From: Dendrocalamus latiflorus
Taxonomy: Eukaryota; Streptophyta; Magnoliopsida; Poales; Poaceae
Direction: 5' to 3'
DNA length: 64,000 bases
NCBI GenBank assembly: GCA_017311315.1
Contig: CM029644.1
Span: forward strand, 25,191,606 to 25,255,605
This document shows, piece by piece, positions 33,130-42,956 of this stretch. Numbering within the stretch: the stretch's first letter is position 1; the number at the start of each line of letters is the position of its first letter. The notes under the pieces are model-generated. The model made no database searches. It saw nothing but the letters and a program-made list of their open reading frames with translations, and was not told the origin of the DNA. The translations under genes and the position numbers were made by a program.

Positions 33130-33790
33130 TAATTCAGAAGCCGGAGGACGGGCGGGCCATGCGCGGCAGCGAGCCGAGGAGCCGGGCGAGCGGAGGCGGC
33201 CGGCGGAGGCGATGGGCGGAGGCGCCGTGCGCGGCGACGGGCGAGGCAGCGGGCGGAGCAGCGAGCCGGAGGACGGCGCGGCCTCGAGGGGGAGGGCAGG
33301 AACTCGACGAACTGGTCGGGGGTGAGGCGGAAGAGGGCGGGGTGGGAATGGGATAGGATGACGGAGTCGGCGAAATCGTCGGGGAGGCCGAGGTCGCGGC
33401 GGAGGAGGTGGATGTGCTCGAGGCGGGGAGTGAGGAGGCCACGGCGTCGGCCTCGAGGGGGAGGGCAGGAACTCGACGAACTGGTCGGGGGTGAGGCGGA
33501 AGAGGGCGGGGTGGGATAGGATGATGGAGTCAGCGAAATCGTCGGGGAGGCCGAGGTCGCGGCGGAGAAGGTGGATTTGCTCGAGGCGGAGGCGGTGGTG
33601 CGGGGGCGCGAGGAGGAGGAGCTTGCGGATGCGGAGGACGGAGGCGGGGAGCGAGGAGGCCACGGCGTCGGCCTCGAGGCGGAGGGCGGAGGCGGCGCGC
33701 GGGGTGAGGCGGGCGTGGAGGACGCGGCGGGAGCAGCGGGACTGCGGGGTGCGGCGCCGCGCCGATATGAAGGGAAGGGGAGGAGGAGTA
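33130..33790 (-). pseudogene. Captured and rearranged PORR-domain gene fragment
   Basis: Minus-strand translation gives ALRLEADAVASSLPASVLRI and RLEQIHLLRRDLGLPDDFAD, followed by LSHPALFRLTPDQFVEFLP. This is the start of a plant organelle RNA recognition (PORR/WTF1-like) domain, whose members bind organellar introns. A unit of about 168 bp covering the LRRDLGLPDDFADS to FVEFLPSPSRP part is tandemly duplicated (33284-33451 against 33452-33680), with frame-breaking differences. The upstream Arg/Pro-rich leader is in another frame, and the domain's C-terminal two-thirds is absent. It is a non-functional fragment carried inside the Ac/Ds-like element. The very high GC content contrasts with the AT-rich flanks. 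Confidence 0.75.
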
Positions 33791-34051
33791 GGGCTGGGGC
33801 GCTGGGAGTGGGCTGGGCCAAATTCGGTTTAAACCGTATTTACAATACGGTATATTCTGAATAAAATGTAGAAAAGTAGAAAACGGTCGGAAAACGTCTA
33901 AACTGTTTTCGCTCCGTTTTCGAATTTGGTATTCCGTATTTTGAACCGAATTCGAATTTGTCCGAAAATACGAATTCGATCGGGTCAAATGTAGAAAACG
34001 ATACGGTTCGATACGGAATATTTTCGTTCCGTTTTCATCCCTAGTTACACC

Positions 34052-36521
34052 AGTGTACTTTTCCTCCTTTCGATGTAGTGCACTGCCGCCAGAACCAACT
34101 TCTGGGTCGGACCGTCAAATACAACCGGCCAAAAGTCACCTGCTACAAAAATATTGTTGTACATAAATTAGTATGGTGCTTGGGATGAGAGCGTGAGGAT
34201 AAGGGGCAGTAGTGGCAGGGTATAAGAAGAGGGAGTGTGCAAATATCTGGAGATTGTGTCTACGTGTCAGCAGCTTGGAGGCTGGGGGCTTTGGATTGAT
34301 TGGGAAAGATATTTTTTTATTGATATTTTTGGTCTCTCTGTGAAGTGCCTCAAGAAAATGAGATCGGACGTAAATATCTGTAATTGTTTCAGCATCACAC
34401 ATCAGACAAATTCCGGCCTTCTTTCGAAGTGATGTGATCTGTGACTAAAATAACACTATAACAATTATTATTTTTTATATATTTAAATAAAAATAAAAAA
34501 TAAAACACACCATTATATCTCGACAGATAATATAAAGAAAAAAATAAAAAAAGAAAAATCACATTAAGAAATTAACACATTCACTTTTGATTTCTATAAA
34601 CCAAAAGCCATTATTGTTTGAAGCCGAGCCTTAATATTGCCTTTTTTTTAGTGATATTTGTTTTCAGCCATTCCAAAGTAGATATTTGCACGTAGCCAAT
34701 AAAATTTGTGCCACACATTTTGGTCCACCTGATTCTCGAAAGTGACCTTGGATCCAAAACGCCTTTTCTACCGAAAAGGTCACGCCTTTGTACCCATTCT
34801 CCTTTCCCTTTCCCTAGTTGTGTGATCATGTGACCCTTGGATTCGCCGGCCAAAGGCAACATCTAGCGACAGATCGTTTGAACTGCTGCAGTTACAGCTA
34901 TGATTTTGACAGAAGATATTTTACCATGAGTCGGTTTAAAATCATCTAACTACATAGCACGAAAGTATTTTATGAGGTATATGCTTCAGCTAACTTGTGT
35001 GTCAGCAGATTTGCTACAATTGCCCGAAGACAAAGGAGATGGATTTATTATACAAGTAGCTATCATAAGTTGAAGAAGACACGAGAGGTAAAATCTTCTA
35101 TGGGCATGTACAAAGTCAATTAAGAGTTAACCTATAGGAGTGCCAATTAGACAATCTTGCTGATGTGGATGAGAGAGGAATGGAGGAGAGAGAAACAACG
35201 TCTCCTCGTGAGACATCGACTCTTGCAGCAGGAACGAGGCGGAAGAGTTCCTGAGAATGGATCCTAGCACAAAAAGGTCACATGCATTAAGTGCTTAGGA
35301 GTTTGTGTCGGACTCAACCCTTGTATTATGATTAAGTGTTGTCTCTTGATGATGTGAAGTGCTTAGGAGTTTGTGTCGGGCTCAACTTTTGTACTTGCCC
35401 TTATACATCAAACAGTAAAAGATAGAGGTTATAGTAAAACCATAGAGAGGCTGTTTGCTAAAAAAGAGTGTTATCTTGAAATATCTTGAAAGTCAGTAAT
35501 ATCTAACTCTTTGCTAAGAAAGAGTGTTCTGGCTTTTCTAATGGCACACTCAGACGAGTATTTATAGCCATGAGGGCTTAGTTACACGGATACCTATATC
35601 TATATCTGTCTTTATAGAGGTACAGATGTCCTTTCTCCTATTTAGAGATACGTAAACATCTCTATTCAAATCTATGCATCTAGGAGTACATATGTTATTT
35701 CTTTAGTCCTGTGAGTTTCCATGAAGCTTCTGGCCTGTCCCGCTAATGCTATGCGCCGTTTGGGCTACGGTGGAAACGACTCCCTTAACAAATATCTCTA
35801 CGCTCCTGTTTCAACAGGAATGGCATCTTTATAAAAACGTGTACGTTAGTAGGAGAGATTGCCTCCAGGTCAGATCAGAAAAACAACTGGACGAAAGGTA
35901 CGGGAGAACATAGTGTTGTCCACTTGTGCAGGAATCAGCAGGTTATTATGTCCAACCTGGTCTATGGATGCTGTACGTTTGCAATTCTGCCGTTCCTGTG
36001 GGTTATCAAGCGCAGGAGCTGATCAGAACATCGGAATACCACACGGTTGCGAGACTTTTTTATGGAGACGAATAGAAGCATGGTTCAAGTGGAGAGAAAT
36101 GATCGGTGTAGCTTTTGGTCACAGGAAAGGAAAAAGGAGCGGGTCAAATGAAGCGCACCGAGCACACCGCGATGCGGAGTGGCGGACAGCCAACTCGACA
36201 TATATTACCTTTTTTCCCCTTGAGAATCAACTTGATACTAGTTAAGTATTCGTGTGTTGCTATAGAACAAACAACATTCAATAGATATTGATATATAGAA
36301 AAAACATGTCTAACAGCTCATGAAATATTAACAAAGAAAAATATTTGATGATAGATTGATTTTTAAGAAACGAAAAAACATTGTTGTAGCCTCCTAATTT
36401 TTTTAATTAAAAGACAATAGAGGTAAGTCATCACTTTAGTATGTTCATTCTAACTCTTTTAACATGTATGTCTTGCTCTGAAAATGCCAGTCCACAGCAT
36501 AATCCAGAGGAAACAAAATAA
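34052..36521. other. Intergenic DNA upstream of CSLF, with a degenerate Tourist-like MITE
   Basis: 34052-34140 joins directly to the CSLF promoter once the hAT element is removed. 35102-35400 has inverted ends GGGCATGTACAAAGT and ACTTTTGTACTTGCCC and an internal direct repeat (GTGCTTAGGAGTTTGTGTCGG, twice), like a decayed Tourist element; the duplication is not clean. Frames in 35859-36245 are not supported as a gene. Confidence 0.45.
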
Positions 36522-36758
36522 GGGTTTTGTTAAATATCATTCGGATGTTTTCTTCCTAACTATCATCCAGATTTAAAACCATTGGATTAGAGATCCAATG
36601 GCCATGAATTCTCCTCCCTCCCCCTTGAATTCTATCTCCTCCCTCTTGGAAAAAATCCCCCCCTTAAAAAACAAGAGGCCCTTTGATCTCTAATCCAAAG
36701 ATCATAAATTTGGATGACAATTAGAAAGAAAATATCCGGATGATGCCTAGACACTCCC
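36522..36758. mobile_element. Mutator-like MITE with 9-bp duplication
   Basis: A 237-bp element flanked by a perfect ACAAAATAA (36513-36521 and 36759-36767). About 80 bp at each end are imperfect inverted repeats; CATCCAGATTTAAAACCATT on the left is matched on the right by the reverse complement of AATCCAAAGATCATAAATTT. There is no coding capacity. It belongs to a different subfamily from the MITE at 22266-22484. Confidence 0.9.
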
Positions 36759-37044
36759 ACAAAATAAATATAGATAGTAACAACAGCAGCAGCAAAAGAG
36801 TCAATGGAACTGGAGGCGCTCAGCATATTATGATACAAATAAACATCATATCATCATCATACGTAGCAATATTCGCTTAACAGGAAGCTGTCATTGCCAA
36901 TACTAAGATTCTGAGTATTTGTGTATATGCATGCATGTGTGAAAGCAGTATATCGCTTCCCACATAAACCAATGGAGAGAGAGGGGCAGTCATTGTAAAA
37001 GTACTCAGATTTGATAGAATCATCACAATAGCCTCCAGTTCCTG

Positions 37045-37500
37045 TGTGTGGCTATGACCACTGGCTACGACCGCAGTGTTTGACCACTGGCTACGACCAC
37101 TGGCTATGACCACAGTCTTTGACCACTCACTACCACAATCTTCGACTACTGGCTATGACCACGAGCTACAACCACAGTCTTCGTCAACTGTCTTCGACCA
37201 CTGGCTACAACCACGGGCTACAACCACAAGCTATGACTACTGGCTTCGACCACATGCTACCACCACTAGCTACGACCACAGTGTTCGACCACTAGTTACG
37301 ACCATAGTGTGCGACCACGAGCTACGACCACACGCTACGACCACGCGCCACAACCACTGGCTACGATCACGGGCTACAGGCTACGACCTTAGTGTTCGAC
37401 CACTGGCTACGACCACAGGCTACAACTACGGGCTATGACCGCAGTGTTTGACAGCTCGCCACGACCACCATCTACAACCACTGGCTACAACATTGCACTT
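37045..37500 (+). repeat. 13-bp minisatellite
   Basis: About 34 units of 13 bp, consensus GGCTACGACCACT, alternating with variants such as GTCTTCGACCACT and AGCTACGACCACA. A small number of irregular units break the phase. The GACCAC core resembles the TTCGACCA core of the 25-bp array at 20285-21020. Confidence 0.85.
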
Positions 37501-37552
37501 TCAAAAACAATGTACCATGAGTCTCCCTGAGTACATAAAGGTTGCTTGTGTG

Positions 37553-37558
<6 letters not shown>

Positions 37559-37616
<58 letters not shown>
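37559..37616. repeat. (TA)n microsatellite
   Basis: About 29 uninterrupted TA dinucleotides, followed by a short TATG stretch. Confidence 0.95.
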
Positions 37617-37628
<12 letters not shown>

Positions 37629-37639
37629 ATTATATTATA

Positions 37640-39200
37640 TTATTAAAATGATAGAAAATAAGTCATCACGTTCATTATTGAGGGCGCTAAAATTTTCCAT
37701 ATAAGTCCGTAGAAAAAGAGAAATATCAACACAGTCGATTGTGGTGAATCCAGATTATAATGGTCTAGATTAAAAGAAAATTCTACATTAAGTACAATAC
37801 ATAAATAACTGAAATTTAGAGAAAATAAAATAAGCAATTTATTTTTTATACAAATTCCTAAGTAAATCCCTAAAAATTAATTAAGCCACATGAAAGTGTA
37901 GAGTTGAGGCGATGACGGTGGAGACGAGGACAATGTTGTACTGCTCACTTTAGCCGTTTGACGGAAGCAATGCCATATTGCTTACTAATGCAGTTGAAAG
38001 AAGGACAGAGTTGAAGGAGCTAAGGACCACAATGATGAGTGGTGAGTGTCGATATTGTTGAAGAAGTTAGTGACCACAGAAGCTCAATGATGGGTAAGCT
38101 TTGGCAAAGAGGAGATGAAGCTTGATATTGAAAGTGAGCTATGGACAATATCGAGCTATCGAGTAGCTAGGAACGTACCCTCACTGGTGAGGGGCACGTC
38201 ATCTCTAGGGATGGCGAGAATATTTTTCATATCATTACTAGTATTAGCGAAGATGGAAGGTCGCCGTGGTTAGAGGATACCACAATGTTGAGTTGGCCAA
38301 TGTTGAAGAAATAGAGCGACCGACACAAGATAAGAGGACATCGAGCACGTATAATATTATGCATGTGTATATACATACATGCATCTATATGAATAGAAGT
38401 ATGGATGTAAAGAAGCAGAGGAGCAATGATCTTGGAGTAAAGATGGCGCTGTCGTAGGGAATAGGCTTGGTGCCACTAGAGAGAGCGTGATGGCTGTCCC
38501 TAGTAGGGATCAGTGACGATTGAACGTGTATAAGTGTTGATGTTGCAACTGTCAACGTTAAGAAATAATTAGAGAGAAGTAGAAGCTAACTATGTGATAG
38601 AGTATTACATTGAAAAGGATAATAGTTGAGATGGTTCGATTACGAATTAAGCTTGCTGTTGGAGGTTGAAGTAGAGAAGCTGTGAAAATGAGAACAGATA
38701 GAAGACAAATGGTTCAGTAGGACAATCGATGTGTGAGGGATCAAGTTCAAGGTAGATTTCCCACGGTGCATTAGTGTATATGCGGGCAACATACTCTAAT
38801 ACCATACAAACTAATAAGATAATTTATTGCATACATAATAAATGTATTGCTTGAGATTAAATAGAGATACATGTGCATACATATATTTTGGAAAAGAGTA
38901 ACTAATGGAGGAAGAATTGGGCCATGTAGCTATATGATCCATGCATGATGGAGAGTAGTTACATTTCTAAGAACCACAATAACTTATCATGCTCAATGAC
39001 TTTTTCCATCAAAGCTCGTACTTCAATTGTGTTCCTCAAATTGTATTTTTTTCAAGATTCTATTGCCATTACCAATGGTTATGAATAGCACAAGATACGT
39101 AAATATATTCTCAATTATTTAAGTTATATCATTTGATACTATAAATTTTAAATAAATCTAGATGTGTAAATGTAGACTACCCTGCTAGTTATATTATTAT
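37640..39200 (-). repeat. AT-rich dispersed repeat, copy B (inverted partner of 10230-13100)
   Basis: Reverse-complement homology to copy A runs along most of this block. Near 38717-38730 it carries the uninterrupted version of the site into which the TRIM inserted in copy A. The block is bracketed by related direct repeats at about 37650-37860 and 39200-39420, both with TCTAGATTATAAT and TTAAAAGAAAG-type words and AAGTACAATACATAAATAACT. Confidence 0.65.
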
Positions 39201-39425
39201 AGAGATATAAAAATAAGCCAGCACATTTACTCTCAAAGGCTAAAAATTCCCATGTGAACCAGTGGAAAAAAGAAAAAGATATACATTGTCGATTGTGGTG
39301 GGTCTAGATTATAATTTTCTAGATTAAAAGAAAGATTTCATGTCAAGTACAATACATAAATAACTAAAATTTAGAATAAAAATAAAACAAAATTAGCAAT
39401 TTGATTATTACATGAATTTATTATA
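39200..39425. repeat. Direct repeat of 37650-37860
   Basis: Shares GTACAATACATAAATAACT, GTCGATTGTGGTG and TCTAGATTATAA in the same order as the segment at 37650. The two copies flank copy B of the AT-rich repeat and may be the ends of one unclassified element. Confidence 0.6.
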
Positions 39426-42261
39426 TTATTTTATATTATAAACTTTTAAAGTAAGAAACTAAAGGAAACCTATGGAATCCATAGTACACAAGTAATTATC
39501 GAATACATAACATCCTACCCACTGACCTATTCATCATACGAGAATAATTATCCTAAATCTAGAAATTATGTATGATGAGGATAGAATAATCCTCAAATTA
39601 TTATGCCATTATACTTTCTGAGTATACCCCTTATCGATAAGGGAGAACAGGGTAGTCGTAAGTCCTTCTGTGACCACTCTCAAGTCGTTAGCTATTCTAC
39701 GACTATATAATCATAAATTCTCCAAAGATCACATTGTCATAAGATCTTATACAACCACCTCATGGTCGTGGACCTTCCTACGAGTCGGCTATCTCCAACT
39801 GGCTCATCTACAAAGACCTACTGTTCGTGGGTCTGTCTGACAAGATGGTTATTGTAACATCTCGAAATTTTGAAATTTGAAAATGTGAAGCTTTTGAATT
39901 ATTTTGCAATATGTTTTATTTGAATTTGGAGTTTATGGTGTTTTTCTGAGAAATTGGTGAAGGTTCCAAAAGTTAAAAGGGTCAAGAAGAAACAAACATA
40001 TTTAATTAATAGAAAATCAAGATTTAAAAATAAGGCCTTAGCCTCTTCTTCCCCTTTTTCTTTTTTTCCCCTCTCTTTCCTCTTTTTCCCTCTGCCCGCT
40101 GGGTCCAACTCCTGCGTGTTTCTTCCTTTCTCCTCCCTCCCGATTCTCCTCACTGCCGCTGGGCCAGCCCGCGCCTCCCCTTCCTCTCGTTCTTCTTTCC
40201 TCCCCCGTGAACGCGCGCGTGCTCTGCTGCGCGCAGCAACACCCCGCCCCGTGGCCTCCATGCAATCTTGTCGCCCACGGTTTGTTCCCCGTCACCCACG
40301 GTTTCTCCGCAACACTCCGTGACCATAAGAAGCCCCTCCGCGCCATTCTCCCTCCTCCCCTCCCCCATTTCCCTTCCGCCCGTGCGCAAGCCGCCGCCGC
40401 CATTTCCACTGCGGCTCCCTCCCCGGCGAGTCTCCCTCCGATTCCTCGCTCCACGAGCATCTCCCCGCCGCCGCGGACCCCCTCCAACCGTCACCGGAAC
40501 TTCCCCCGCCCCAGCTCGCCGGCGCCGTAGTCATGCTTGCGCTACCGCCAGCCTCCGCCGCCAAGCTCCCTCGGCACCTCTCCGGCTCGGGTAGCTCGTC
40601 GGTAAGCTTCCCCTGCCTCCTTTGTTGCTCGTTCGCGCGCCAGCTTCTCTTCTCTTCCCCGCCGGCTCCGCAGTCCCCGTCCTCACCTCACCGCCGCCGC
40701 CCGAGCAGCCACCACCGCCGACCTACGCCACCCCAGGCCGCACCACACCCCCACCAGCTTCCTAGTTCCCCGAGGAACCCATTTTTCCGATCCTCGTCAC
40801 CTCCCCGGGCGCCGCCTACCGCCGGCGAGGCTGCCTTGCACCGGCGCAGTTTTCCTCTGTTCTGCCCCCCAGCCGCTCGGCTTATTTACATTCTCTGCCT
40901 CAGCCCATCAGGTAACACTGCTAGCTCAGTTGGTTGGCCGCACGCGCTCTCAGTCAGCCGACCCGAGTTCGATTCCGTTCGGCCGCAGTAGTAGTTAAGC
41001 TTTTGAATGAATTTTTAGATAACAAATCCAGTAAAGAAAAATGATTTTGATTAAATATCCAAATTTAATGAAGATTACCCTTAATTAAAATATAAACATT
41101 TATGCCCTAATATTTATCATACTACCATTAAACAAGTCTCAGTGATATATTTTATTACCTTGTACAATAACCTTTACTTAGATAAATAAATCTAAATTAG
41201 ATAGAGCTAAGCCTAAGAATAGTTAAAGTATGAGCAAGCTAATAATAGTGTCATTAATTAAATCTTAACACTAGCTTTAGTACATAATAGTATTGAGCAT
41301 AATTGTATATATAACAAGTTAGGACCCATATGAGTGGATCCTAATTCAACTTAAATTTAGCCTAGTTATGAATGTAGATACGTAAAATATGATAATGGGA
41401 TTATTAGAGATTTAAATTTTAATTAATTACCATATATGAATAAATATTGAGCCTTTGCTATTTACCTTAATCTAATTAGTAAGTAAAGGCCTATATCAAA
41501 GATTATTCTAAAACTTAATAAAGATATCCAAGTGTTATAAAACCTTTGACTAAAAGATTTATGGAATAAGTACAGATCTCATCCATCAGTCCAGTTTGCC
41601 TTTACCATAACCTGAGTTGCAAGGAATGCATACCCTAAAGATAAAATTTGTACACTAAACTCCTGCATCAGTCTATAGGTCTAACCTAGCTCGTGGAACT
41701 TCCTTGATAAATATAAAAATAATAATAAAGGAAATTGTTAATAAAAGATCGAACCTCGCCTTTCTCCAATCGGCTATGTCTGGCCACTTCTTTTTCCAAA
41801 GCCAATAATTCCTGTAGATACTTCCTCACTTTTGATCTCTTATTATCCCAAAATTTTCCCTCATGGTAAACCTATTCAAATAACTCGTTCTCTTGCTCAA
41901 ATCCAGCTACCACTGTGTTGGCAACACATTAAACCGAATCATCCTTCTATCCTCAAATCGTAATAAATGTATAAATTAAATTAAATCGGGCATTTAAAGT
42001 ATTTGGATTTATTTGGATCTCTTGAGTTATTTGCTTTTATTTGGATTCAGTCGCTTATCGCATAGTTAGAAACTGGAGCCCCGAAGAATCAATGGATCAA
42101 GTGTGATCAAGAGCAAGGTGAAGATAAGGACCCGAAGCTCAAAACCATCGTAGGAGAAAGCTTTGAGTGAACACAAGATCGCGGCAAACCGCACCAGGCG
42201 AGTCAATACTTTGATCATGTTGAACCTACGTTTTCTGCAAACTACTTTGGTTTAAATTATC
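39426..42261. other. LTR-like sequence, no supported gene
   Basis: TGTAACATCTCGAAATTTTG at 39854 looks like the start of a rice LTR (compare TGTAACACCCC starts). It is followed by a pyrimidine- and GC-rich block (40040-40900) whose long frames on both strands are compositional. From 41000 to 42050 the sequence is AT-rich and noncoding. The LTR end was not found. The right edge is the truncation point of the copia element near 42262. Confidence 0.4.
40917..40987 (+). repeat. tRNA-like (SINE-type) sequence
   Basis: A-box TAGCTCAGTTGG (40922-40933) and B-box GAGTTCGATTCC (40965-40976) are correctly ordered and spaced for an RNA polymerase III promoter. ACTGC and GCAGT at the two ends can pair as an acceptor-like stem. 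The T-arm stem does not pair properly, so a functional tRNA is unlikely. A SINE head or tRNA-derived pseudogene is the better reading. Confidence 0.45.
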
Positions 42262-42549
42262 AAATTGCATGCTCACCTCGAAACCGTCATCGGTAAGCTG
42301 AGAAACTGAAAGCAAATTGCGCTGCAGCTTACTAACCAATGCAACATCTTTCAAAATGAAGGAATCATTCACGCGCACAGTACCTTTGGCGATGACGCGC
42401 CCAGATGAAGCGTCTCCGAAGGTGATCATCTCATCACCTGGAGCGCGGGCTAGGGAGGAGAACCAACGGGAGTCTCCGGTCATATGTCGAGAGCAACCGG
42501 AGTCTACAAGCCAAACCTTTTCCTTCCCTACCCGGCGAACCTGAGTCAA
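42226..42549 (-). pseudogene. Copia aspartic protease fragment
   Basis: Minus-strand translation contains VWLVDSGCSRHMTGD, the active-site DSG of a Ty1/copia protease, then ITFGDASSGRVIAKG and LLSVSQLTDDGFEV as in SIRE-type elements. After DDGFEV the sequence departs from the family, so the element is cut off near 42262. Integrase, reverse transcriptase and RNase H are missing. The protease is in a different frame from gag and is not continuous with it. Confidence 0.8.
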
Positions 42550-42956
42550 ACAGAGAGTAAAGTCTCAGTACTGGGGTAAATCAAGAGTGATTTTGGCACC
42601 CAATACTGAACAACACGTCGAGCAGATGAAGTCGTCAAGCACGACTTACCTCTATCTACCCTACGCTCTCTGTGACTCAAAGAAGCAGAAGGTCTGTGTG
42701 CAGACCTGAAGCTGTTGCTAGGTCCAACTGCTATGGGAAAGCGAGTCGAAACACCGGCAACCTGTTGATCACGCCGTGGGTAACTGTCTCGACGGGGGAA
42801 ACGAGATGTACTCTCAGGACGGCGGAAGTCACGATCCGGAGCAGCACGAGGACGAAAACCAGAAGACTCAGAAAAACCAAGTCCTCGATGCTGCCCAAAC
42901 CCGTCAGAAGCAAACCTGGACCTCGTGCTAGTCTTAGGTGCACTCAGGATCTGGAG

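Larger units (their letters stand above)
31359..34043. mobile_element. Ac/Ds-like hAT element carrying gene fragments
   Basis: The ends TAGGGATGAAAACGG (31359) and CCGTTTTCATCCCTA (34043) are inverted repeats matching the maize Ac/Ds terminus TTTCATCCCTA. The 8-bp target duplication GTTACACC is perfect (31351-31358 and 34044-34051). Both subterminal regions are rich in AAACGG-type motifs (31370-31560 and 33870-34040), the known binding motif of Ac transposase. The 2685-bp interior has no hAT transposase but does have a rearranged PORR-domain gene piece and an exon-like segment. It is therefore a non-autonomous element with captured host DNA, lying 170 bp upstream of the CSLF start codon. Confidence 0.93.

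Noticed and set aside
33066..33988. Frames of 150-250 codons in several registers across the PORR fragment
   Set aside because: Only the register matching the PORR domain is meaningful; the rest are GC-driven shadows.
35859..36245. 128-codon frame as a gene
   Set aside because: No domain, no codon or composition signal and no homologous copy in the window; probably chance.
40917..40987. Functional tRNA gene
   Set aside because: The T-arm stem does not pair, the D stem has a mismatch and no clear anticodon arm can be drawn. Only the promoter boxes are tRNA-like.
39899..40991. Pro/Ser/Arg-rich frames on both strands
   Set aside because: Compositional frames in a pyrimidine-rich LTR-like block, with no recognisable domain or conserved start.
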